From Candidatus Tectimicrobiota bacterium (GTDB lineage: Bacteria; JACPSX01), in assembly GCA_016193065.1 (NCBI GenBank), contig JACPSX010000212.1:1-5362 (forward strand): a DNA stretch of 5,362 bases. The letters run 5' to 3'. Both the position numbers and the translations under genes were made by a program. Position 1 is the stretch's first letter. Each line of letters starts with the position of its first letter. Shown here piece after piece: positions 1 to 4,601 of the stretch. The notes beneath the pieces are model-generated. The model searched no databases. It saw nothing but the letters and a program-made list of their open reading frames with translations, and had not been told where the DNA came from.

Positions 1-65
1 AAGCCCTTTACAGAGTTTTTTGGCGGAAGGAGGAAGGAAGTTTGTTAAAGTGGGAAGATCACGCT

Positions 66-78
66 GCCGCGAAGCGGC
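66..78. repeat. short inverted repeat (hairpin)
   Basis: A perfect 5-bp inverted repeat, GCCGC-GAA-GCGGC. Part of it (CGAAGCG, 70-76) is complementary to CGCTTCG (108-114) in the next hairpin, so the two could also pair with each other. It lies in the non-coding stretch before the truncated pdxA. Its function is unknown. Confidence 0.5.
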
Positions 79-90
79 TTACTTGAACAA

Positions 91-131
91 CAGGATGAAC
101 CTGACGGCGCTTCGCGCCGCACGTTATCCTG
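91..131. repeat. imperfect two-tier hairpin with a bulged G
   Basis: The outer stem pairs CAGGAT (91-96) plus AAC (98-100) with GTT (123-125) plus ATCCTG (126-131), leaving G97 unpaired. After a small internal loop (101-104 against 120-122), an inner stem pairs CGGCGC (105-110) with GCGCCG (114-119) across a TTC loop. In total there are 15 base pairs in 41 nt. The tiered shape with an extrahelical base is loosely like an integron attC site. However, GTTATCC does not match the attC core GTTRRRY, and the bulge is in the wrong tier, so I do not call it attC. It could be a dispersed palindromic repeat or a mobile-element end. Confidence 0.5.
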
Positions 132-181
132 GGCATTGGGTCAAAGTTCCGTGAATTGTGCTCATGTAGATTAAAAGTGAG

Positions 182-421
182 GCCCTGCAGGGCAAATACG
201 ACTGCGTGCTCTCCCCGTACCACGACCAGGGGCATATCGCGGCCAAGACCCTCGACTTTGACGGAAGCGTTGCGGTCACCCTGGGCCTGCCGGTTCTGCG
301 CACCTCGGTGGATCACGGCACCGCGTTCGACGTTGCCTGGCAAGGAGTGGCCAGCCCCAGGAGCATGATCGAGGCGATCAAGGTGGCCGCTCGACTGGCC
401 CGCAAGCACCGGAAAGACTAG
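182..421 (+). pseudogene. truncated PdxA-family dehydrogenase, C-terminal fragment
   Basis: PdxA oxidises 4-hydroxythreonine 4-phosphate with NAD in pyridoxal phosphate biosynthesis; close relatives act on 4-phospho-threonate. Only the last 79 residues remain of a family usually about 330 long. They hold the diagnostic YHDQG motif (the His is a metal ligand in PdxA), the TLGLP segment, and [11 protein letters not shown], and run to a normal C-terminal helix and a TAG stop. The homology begins at about 182 (ALQGKYD). A TAG at 167-169 closes the frame, and no upstream frame encodes the missing two-thirds. A GTG at 206 is an internal codon and not a credible start. The fragment lacks the nucleotide-binding part and should be inactive. 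The retained protein sequence looks well conserved, so the truncation may be recent, or the junction could be an assembly artefact. It converges on the propeller gene with 25 bases between the two stops. Confidence 0.85.
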
Positions 422-446
422 TCCCCGCAGGCGACCGAACAGATCC

Positions 447-1577
447 TCAGCGGCGCGCCCGCATCCAGTTCCAAAAGCCGCTGGGACGGGTGGCGATGCC
501 GTGGATGTCCGAGTTCTCGCCCTCGGCGCGCACCTTGGCCACTACTCGCCACGTTTGCGTGTCCAACACGGCGAAGCCGCTCTCGCTTCCCGCCACCACG
601 TGCGGATCGCCCGTGACCGGCTTGCCCCGCCGGCTGACGAAGGCGTAGCGGCCGCTGGGGCTCAAGTCAAACAGGTCCGGACGGCTCCCTACCGGCACCG
701 TGCGCAGGCGCTCGTGCGTCCGGGCGTCCAGCACATCCACCGAGTCCCCCTGGCGCACCGCCAGCAGGATGTACTTCCCGTCCGGGGTCGGCATGAAGCC
801 GTGGCCGTCCTTCCCGCTGGGCTGAATCTTCCTCACAATCTGGCCCGTCTTTGCATCGGCTACGGTGAACTGGGTGGGGGAACTGGCGTAGAGCCAGCGC
901 TCGTCATAGCTGGGCACGACGGCGCACCCGTCCCGACCGATGGGCTGGATCACTTTGGTCACGTGGCCCCCCTTGGCGTCCACCACGGTGACGGTGCCAG
1001 CCTGGTCCGGGGGCGCGTTTGCGGGCCCGCCGGTGACCACCCAGAAGGTGCTATCGTCCCGGGACCAGAAAGCGCACGACGGGCGGGGATCAGTGGGAAT
1101 GGTCCGGCCCTTCGTATAGGTGTCCCCCTGCGCCACGACCTCGACGAGGTTGTTATCCCCCACGTTGGCCACCCAGATCCGGGAGCCATCCCACGAGGGG
1201 GTGGCCGCGTGGGCCGTGCGGCCGGTGGGGATTCGTGTGACCACCTTCCTTTGCTCCGCGTCCACCACGAACATGCCGCCAGCGCGCACCCCGGCCACGT
1301 AGGCCCGCTTGTAGCCCGGGCCGAACAGGAGGATATGGGGCGCCACCGTAGGCTGCGGGCCCGGCGGCGCCAGGATGATCTCGCCCGACTTACTGATCCG
1401 CACCTCCCCGTCCCCTTCGGTCGCCGTGTAAATAATGACCTTGTCGTACCCTTGATCAGGGATCCAGACCTCGTAGCTCTTCGGGGCGCCGACGCCGTAG
1501 CCTCCCAGGCCGGCGCACGCCGTCACCAGAGCCGCCGCAGCCACCGCCAACACCACCCCCCACACCCAGCTATGCAT
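447..1577 (-). CDS. lipoprotein with YVTN-type beta-propeller
   Basis: A predicted exported lipoprotein of 376 residues. The N-terminus has a short hydrophobic signal (residues about 5-20) ending in a lipobox, L-V-T-A-Cys21. From about residue 85 there are repeated propeller blades of the YVTN/cytochrome d1-like type: KRAYVAGVRAGGMFVVD (90-106), SRIWVANVGDNNLVEV (132-147), WLYASSPTQFTVAD (228-241), KYILLAVRQGDSVDVLD (268-284) and RYAFVSRRG (310-318). Each is followed by a K/R-V-x-x-I/V strand. No CxxCH haem motif is present. ATG 1577 is preferred over an in-frame ATG at 1634 because it has AGGAGG 7 nt upstream, gives a clean signal peptide, and does not overlap the end of the DsrE gene. It is the last gene of the operon, 22 nt after the DsrE stop. 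The substrate or partner is unknown. A long + strand frame across 501-1598 is its antisense shadow. Confidence 0.85.
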   Translation of the reverse strand: MHSWVWGVVLAVAAAALVTACAGLGGYGVGAPKSYEVWIPDQGYDKVIIYTATEGDGEVRISKSGEIILAPPGPQPTVAPHILLFGPGYKRAYVAGVRAGGMFVVDAEQRKVVTRIPTGRTAHAATPSWDGSRIWVANVGDNNLVEVVAQGDTYTKGRTIPTDPRPSCAFWSRDDSTFWVVTGGPANAPPDQAGTVTVVDAKGGHVTKVIQPIGRDGCAVVPSYDERWLYASSPTQFTVADAKTGQIVRKIQPSGKDGHGFMPTPDGKYILLAVRQGDSVDVLDARTHERLRTVPVGSRPDLFDLSPSGRYAFVSRRGKPVTGDPHVVAGSESGFAVLDTQTWRVVAKVRAEGENSDIHGIATRPSGFWNWMRARR

Positions 1578-1584
1578 GGCCCCC

Positions 1585-1590
1585 CCTCCT
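1585..1590 (-). promoter_or_regulatory. ribosome binding site of the lipoprotein gene
   Basis: On the minus strand this reads AGGAGG, followed by a run of G and 7 nt to the ATG at 1577. It settles the start that gives the lipoprotein signal peptide. It lies just beyond the TAA (1602-1600) that ends the extended DsrE frame, which fits translation continuing to that TAA rather than ending at 1720. Confidence 0.8.
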
Positions 1591-1599
1591 CGACATGAG

Positions 1600-2175
1600 T
1601 TAAATGAACATGGACACCTTGGCGCTTGCTGCATAGTCCAGGAAGGCCGCGGCGCCCGCGCACTGCACTCCGTCGATTAGCTCGGCTTGGCTGATGCCCA
1701 TCAGCCCCATCGTGGTTGTTCAGGCAAAGAGCGAGACCTTCAACTCCTTCGCGATATCCATCAGCTCGGGGATCGTGGGGAGCTTCGCCCGGGCAATCCA
1801 CGTCTTCATCATCGTCGTGGCCATGGCCGTCATCCCCGGCAGCGCTCCCACGAGGTTCGGGACCTTCATCCAGGGCAGAGACTGGAGCGGCGGCGGCATT
1901 GCCGGGTTTCCCACCGGTCCCACCTTGAGCTTCCCGATGCGGTCCCGGTGCAGGATGTCCATGCCGTAAAAGGTGAAAAAGACGCCCACCTCCCAGCCCA
2001 GGCTGCCGGCCGTGGTGGCCAGGATCAAGGGCGGGTAGGCCATGTCCAGCGTCCCTTTGGAAGCCACGAGAGCCATTCGGCTCGGCCGGCTGTCCCTGTC
2101 GGCGAGATCCTTGAACCGGCGGGCCACAACCTCGTCTACCCTCTGCTCGATGTACTGCTCCAATTCCGGGTTCAT
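1600..2175 (-). CDS. DsrE-family protein, predicted selenoprotein (Sec152)
   Basis: A 191-residue DsrE/DsrF-like (DsrE2-type) protein; the family accepts and relays persulfide sulfur, often from TusA. Residues 33-70 match the family core (RMALVASKGTLD, then VGVFFTFYG). The section up to 151 has the usual Met-rich linker and PELMDIAKELKVSLFA. The next codon, TGA at 1722-1720, occupies the site of the conserved family Cys. The frame then continues TTTMGLMGISQAELIDGV and AGAAAFLDYA, which is typical DsrE C-terminus, to a TAA at 1602-1600. I read the TGA as selenocysteine because it replaces the functional Cys, is followed by a SECIS-like hairpin, and both flanks are conserved. The alternative is a nonsense mutation yielding an inactive 151-residue product. 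The start ATG 2175 has a GAGAGGGG Shine-Dalgarno and begins the family-like N-terminus; an upstream in-frame start at 2403 would overlap tusA and lacks homology. The gene lies 35 nt after tusA. A second Cys is at residue 172. Confidence 0.85.
1689..1706 (-). promoter_or_regulatory. bacterial SECIS-like hairpin
   Basis: Read on the minus strand, GGCTGAT-GGGC-ATCAGCC forms a perfect 7-bp stem with a 4-nt loop inside the coding sequence. The stem starts 14 nt, and the loop 21 nt, after the UGA. This falls within the known spacing for bacterial SECIS elements, and the loop begins with G as expected. The RNA would bind SelB and deliver selenocysteyl-tRNA at the UGA. Extra pairing of the two Gs before the stem with Cs at about 1685-1684 is possible across a bulge. 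I judged the fold by eye and did not calculate it. Confidence 0.75.
1720..1722 (-). other. in-frame UGA, predicted selenocysteine codon
   Basis: This is codon 152 of the DsrE-family gene, between SLFA and TTTMGLMGI. Family members end this strand with Ala-Cys followed by a small, Met-containing helix start, so the UGA sits where Cys is expected. Recoding is inferred; the genes for Sec insertion (selA, selB, selC, selD) are not in the window. Confidence 0.8.
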
Positions 2176-2210
2176 CGATCCCCTCTCTGCCTCTTCCAAC
2201 CTCGCAGCCG

Positions 2211-2450
2211 TCACTTGTTCCGGCGCACGTAAAACGTGAAGACGCCGCCGGCCTCGTGGCTGGCCACCAGTTCTTGCCCGGTCTGCCTGGTCCACGCCTG
2301 CATGTCCGCCGGCGAGCCCGGGTCCGTGGCCTGCATCTCCAGAATCTGCCCCACCTGGATGGTTTGAATCGCCCTGGCGATCTTGATGACCGGCCCGGGG
2401 CACAGATCCCCCCTACAGTCCAGCACCGCGTCCGCCTTAACCGCGTCCAT
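2211..2450 (-). CDS. TusA-family sulfur carrier protein
   Basis: A 79-residue member of the TusA/SirA/YedF family, small cytoplasmic proteins that carry a persulfide on a conserved Cys and hand it to partners such as DsrE-type proteins. Family signatures are the opening strand AVLDCRGDLCPGPVIK with the CPxP motif at Cys17-Pro18-Gly19-Pro20 (Cys17 being the sulfur-carrying residue), a helix ending IQVGQILEM, the ATDPGSPADM turn, and the terminal strand GGVFTFYVRR. The length is normal for a complete stand-alone member. The extra Cys12, replacing the more usual Ala in the LDxRG motif, is slightly unusual. The start ATG 2450 has GAGGGGG just upstream. It is the first gene of the operon, with its own promoter at 2604-2576 and the DsrE-family gene 35 nt downstream. 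The TusA-DsrE2 pairing is established in sulfur-oxidising bacteria. Confidence 0.92.
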   Translation of the reverse strand: MDAVKADAVLDCRGDLCPGPVIKIARAIQTIQVGQILEMQATDPGSPADMQAWTRQTGQELVASHEAGGVFTFYVRRNK

Positions 2451-2569
2451 GACCCCCTCGTGCGGGCCTGAGCCCGGAGCTTTCTAAGCCTCTAGACAAC
2501 CGCGCCCCGAACGCTCCTGTCAGGCAAGGAATGTGTGAAGAACCCTGTTTTCTATAGTGTGAATAGTGC
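2451..2569 (-). other. 119-nt leader of the tusA operon
   Basis: This is the predicted 5' untranslated region. Immediately before the tusA Shine-Dalgarno (GAGGGGG, 2459-2453) lies a small hairpin, CGGGC/GCCCG with a 4-nt loop (2463-2476). A second short palindrome, CCTGTCAGG, is at 2516-2524. I recognise no riboswitch and no leader peptide. The hairpin near the ribosome site could affect translation, but it is short. Confidence 0.35.
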
Positions 2570-2575
2570 AATTAC

Positions 2576-2604
2576 ATTATAAGGGGGAGAGGCTTGTCTG
2601 TCAC
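2576..2604 (-). promoter_or_regulatory. sigma-70-type promoter of the tusA-dsrE operon
   Basis: On the minus strand, GTGACA (2604-2599, five of six matches to TTGACA) is followed by a 17-nt spacer and a perfect TATAAT (2581-2576). Transcription would start near 2569, giving a leader of about 119 nt before the tusA ATG. This is the best promoter match in the window. It separates the operon from the amidohydrolase upstream. Confidence 0.7.
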
Positions 2605-2719
2605 GCGAAAAGAGCATGGCAAGATCGCGGAACAACACCGCCTGGCGACGCTACACCCGGGCCAGGCCGTAAGGCCGCTTGGGGACCTGGGGTGGACCCG
2701 GAGCCTTTCGATTCGGCCA

Positions 2720-3688
2720 TCAATGACGCTCAGGCGATCCCGAGTCCAGGCCCAGCAAGGCCCGGGCGTTCCCGCTCAGGATGGCCTCTGCATCACCGGC
2801 TGGAAGTCCAGCCTCCTCCACGTAAGTGACGCAGCGTTCGAGCTTGGGTCCAGACATATACGGAAAGTCGGTGCCCAGCACAAGATGGTCGGCGCCTATG
2901 GATTCCCGGGCACAGCGCAGCGCGGCGGGATGGGAGCTCACCGTGTCAAACCAGAAACGGCGCACGTAAGTGCTGGGTTTCCCCTCAATCCGTGCCGCAC
3001 CACTGACGGCGGCTAGGAGATCCGCGACATCGTCCAACCGCTGCAGCAAAAACGGCAGCGTGCCCCCCAGGTGCGGCAGGAGAATCCGTATGTTGGGATA
3101 GCGCGCCATCGTGCCGGATAATATCAGGCGGAGGGCCGCCACTGTATTCTCAAAGGGCGCGCCGATCAGCCAGTTCAATCCGTAATCGGCCGGGGCAAGC
3201 GCCCCGCCCACACCCATTGGATGGAGGAATAGCACGGCCCGGCGACGATTAAGATCAGCAAAAAACGGGCCAAAGGCAGGGTCGTCCAGCGTCCTTTCGC
3301 CCACTGAGCAACCAACCGTCACACCCAACACCCCGGGTTTGTCGAGGCAGCGCTCGACCTCGGCAATGGCCTCCTCCACATGCGGCAGAGGAACTGTGGC
3401 AAAAGCGGCAAAGCGTCCCCTGTAACGATTGCATACCTCAACGTAAAGATCATTTCCCAGGCGGGCCGTCTCAACGGCCTCTGCCGCATTGACGAAATAG
3501 GGCACCAGCGCCCCTAGCGACAAAACCTGCAAGTCGATGCCGACTTTGTCGAGCACCGCCAGCCGCTCGTCCAAGGTAAGACGCGCGCCCGGGGCGCGGG
3601 CTATACTCCCGCGGGCCTCGGGCTTCTGGCGAGCGAAACAATCCACATATTCATTTGGATAGTAGTGGGCGTGAACGTCGATCCGCAT
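2720..3688 (-). CDS. amidohydrolase_2 (ACMSD-like) metal-dependent hydrolase
   Basis: A 322-residue TIM-barrel enzyme of the amidohydrolase_2 family, whose members hydrolyse or decarboxylate small carboxylic substrates (for example ACMSD and gamma-resorcylate decarboxylase). All expected metal or catalytic residues are visible: the N-terminal His6-x-His8 (DVHAH), His156 (FLHP), His206 (LPHLGG) and Asp274 (GTDFPY). The C-terminal ILSGNARALLGL is the usual family ending, so the protein looks complete. Start ATG 3688 has a full AAGGAGG 5 nt upstream. There is no N-terminal signal, so it should be cytosolic. The exact substrate cannot be read from the sequence. It ends 269 nt before tusA, which has its own promoter, so a shared transcript is not required. 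No convincing terminator follows the stop; a GC-rich imperfect inverted repeat at 2662-2690 lacks a T-run. Confidence 0.92.
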   Translation of the reverse strand: MRIDVHAHYYPNEYVDCFARQKPEARGSIARAPGARLTLDERLAVLDKVGIDLQVLSLGALVPYFVNAAEAVETARLGNDLYVEVCNRYRGRFAAFATVPLPHVEEAIAEVERCLDKPGVLGVTVGCSVGERTLDDPAFGPFFADLNRRRAVLFLHPMGVGGALAPADYGLNWLIGAPFENTVAALRLILSGTMARYPNIRILLPHLGGTLPFLLQRLDDVADLLAAVSGAARIEGKPSTYVRRFWFDTVSSHPAALRCARESIGADHLVLGTDFPYMSGPKLERCVTYVEEAGLPAGDAEAILSGNARALLGLDSGSPERH

Positions 3689-3805
3689 TCCGGCCTCCTT
3701 CCCTGTCCCGAGTCATACCCGCTCGGATGGTCTTGGCGCTGGACAACAACCCTCAAAAAGGTATCATAAAATGCCCAAAGAGAGACGGAGAAACAGGAGC
3801 GCAGC
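3689..3805. other. divergent intergenic region of amidohydrolase and methyltransferase
   Basis: These 117 bases separate two genes reading outward. An AT-rich patch (about 3755-3772) contains TATCAT (3762-3767) and TAAAAT (3767-3772) on the + strand and TATGAT (3768-3763) on the minus strand. Any of these could serve as a -10 element, but none has a good -35 at the right distance, so I assign no promoter. The amidohydrolase Shine-Dalgarno (AAGGAGG, 3700-3694) and that of the methyltransferase (AGGAG, 3795-3799) lie at its two edges. Confidence 0.4.
3795..3799 (+). promoter_or_regulatory. ribosome binding site selecting a GTG start
   Basis: AGGAG lies 6 nt before the GTG at 3806. It supports GTG as the start of the methyltransferase, since no in-frame ATG with a better site is seen nearby. 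Confidence 0.7.
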
Positions 3806-4438
3806 GTGGACCCGAACGATTCCCCTTCTTCAGGACCTTCCGTCAGCGACCCGCGATTTTGGGAAGCTCTTTACCACAATGAGTCGGACCACTGGGAACT
3901 TGGCTCACCGGCTCCTCCCCTGGTCACCCATCTCAGGAAAGATCCGCCCCCGAAAGGGAAGGTTGCAGTCCTCGGCTGCGGGCGCGGCCACGACGCCCGG
4001 CTCTTTTCGAAGCTGGGCTATGAGGTCTGGGGATTTGATTTTTCCGAGACCGCGATCAACGAGGCCAGGAAGATCGGCGGGGATCAGGACGGGCGCCTCC
4101 GTTTCGAATGCCGGGATATTTTCAAGCTGTCCGAGATTTATCCTGCCTTCTTCGATGTGATCTGGGAGTACACCTGCTTTTGCGCGATCGATCCGAAGAG
4201 GCGCCCCGATTACGTCCAGACGGTTCTCCACCTCCTCAAGCATGGCGGCCATTTTCTGGCCAACTTCTGGCCCGTCCGGGAAGGAACGGAAGGGCCTCCA
4301 TTCCCCGTCACCCGCAGCGAAATCGAGCGCCTCTTCGGTCCCTTTTTCTCCTTCCTCACCGCTTACGAGCCATCGAACTCGGTCCCCGGGCGCCAAGGCA
4401 AGGAGTGGTTCGTGTACGCCCGCCCCGCCGATCATTGA
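3806..4438 (+). CDS. TPMT-like SAM-dependent methyltransferase
   Basis: A 210-residue class I methyltransferase resembling the thiopurine S-methyltransferase (TPMT) family, which methylates thiols, halides, thiocyanate or, in some bacteria, selenium and tellurium species. The N-terminus has the FWEALYHNESDHWELGSP region (18-35), in which W30 and the following residues are typical. Motif I is VAVLGCGRGHDARLF (53-67), followed by the acidic end of the next strand in VWGFDFS (74-80), which should bind the ribose of SAM. ECRDIFKL (101-108) matches the adenine-site motif. WEYTCFCAIDPKRRPDY (120-136) is the TPMT-like central motif. GPPFPVTRSEIERLF (163-177) is the GGPPY-like loop. The length is normal for bacterial members. 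The start is GTG with AGGAG 6 nt before. The substrate is unknown; its proximity to a putative selenoprotein is suggestive only. It is divergent from the amidohydrolase. Confidence 0.88.
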   Translation: MDPNDSPSSGPSVSDPRFWEALYHNESDHWELGSPAPPLVTHLRKDPPPKGKVAVLGCGRGHDARLFSKLGYEVWGFDFSETAINEARKIGGDQDGRLRFECRDIFKLSEIYPAFFDVIWEYTCFCAIDPKRRPDYVQTVLHLLKHGGHFLANFWPVREGTEGPPFPVTRSEIERLFGPFFSFLTAYEPSNSVPGRQGKEWFVYARPADH

Positions 4439-4478
4439 ATCAGAGTTGGCAAGCCTTGGGCAGCCATAAGTGGATTAC

Positions 4479-4500
4479 GCCCCCTATGGGGCAGTGTTTT
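4479..4500 (+). terminator. weak rho-independent terminator candidate
   Basis: GCCCC-CTAT-GGGGC (4479-4492) is a perfect 5-bp stem about 40 nt after the methyltransferase stop. It is followed by AGTG and then TTTT (4497-4500). The T-run is short and displaced by 4 nt, so termination would be inefficient at best. Confidence 0.35.
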
Positions 4501-4527
4501 GCGGCGATTGGTGAAGTGGAAGATGTC

Positions 4528-4556
4528 TTGACAACTCGTTAGAATGGCAAGAAAAT
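4528..4556 (+). promoter_or_regulatory. sigma-70-type promoter upstream of the PIN-like gene
   Basis: A perfect TTGACA (4528-4533), a 17-nt spacer and GAAAAT (4551-4556, four of six matches to TATAAT). The start point would be near 4563, giving a leader of about 39 nt. That leader would contain no Shine-Dalgarno before the ATG at 4602. Confidence 0.5.
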
Positions 4557-4586
4557 CATGGTTGTTATGGGACACTTCAGCAACTG

Positions 4587-4595
4587 TGCTATACT
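4587..4595 (+). promoter_or_regulatory. extended -10 promoter candidate (leaderless start)
   Basis: TGCTATACT matches an extended -10 (TGn followed by TATACT, five of six). Transcription would begin about 7 nt later, at or beside the A of the ATG at 4602, producing a leaderless mRNA. This agrees with the lack of any Shine-Dalgarno upstream. No good -35 is placed 16-18 nt away, but extended -10 promoters can do without one. Confidence 0.45.
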
Positions 4596-4601
4596 GCCAA
4601 T

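Larger units (their letters stand above)
1..181. other. non-coding stretch upstream of the pdxA fragment
   Basis: I see no gene here. The + strand frame that later encodes the PdxA fragment is closed by a TAG at 167-169, and no translation of this stretch resembles the missing part of PdxA. An open minus-strand frame across 59-409 looks like an antisense shadow of the pdxA fragment. The base composition is mixed: an A/G-rich start (around 20-60), then two GC-rich hairpins (66-78 and 91-131), then an AT-richer piece up to about 178. The stretch probably represents whatever was joined to pdxA when it was truncated, but I cannot identify it. Confidence 0.5.

Noticed and set aside
91-131. Integron attC site
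   Set aside because: The tiered hairpin is suggestive, but GTTATCC does not fit GTTRRRY, the extrahelical base lies in the wrong tier, and no integrase or cassette array is seen.
501-1598. Long + strand open frame of 365 codons
   Set aside because: It is antisense to the propeller lipoprotein, is rich in His/Arg/Gly with no recognisable domain, and the minus strand has a signal peptide, repeats and a Shine-Dalgarno.
447-1634. Start of the propeller gene at ATG 1634
   Set aside because: It would overlap the extended DsrE gene and put a Cys/Arg-rich 19-residue tail before the signal peptide. ATG 1577 has a perfect Shine-Dalgarno.
1720-1722. TGA as a simple nonsense mutation (pseudogene)
   Set aside because: Possible, but a random stop falling exactly on the functional Cys, with a correctly placed hairpin and no decay downstream, is less likely than recoding.
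1720-2403. DsrE frame taken as starting at 2403 and ending at the TGA 1720
   Set aside because: The first 76 codons overlap tusA out of frame and have no homology. The TGA end would remove the conserved C-terminus, which continues in frame.
2662-2690. Terminator after the amidohydrolase
   Set aside because: CCAGG/CCTGG with inner GGCC repeats gives an imperfect inverted repeat without any T-run on the minus strand.
2594-3016. + strand open frame of 140 codons over the amidohydrolase end
   Set aside because: Its larger part is antisense to a well-supported amidohydrolase, and it shows no domain of its own.
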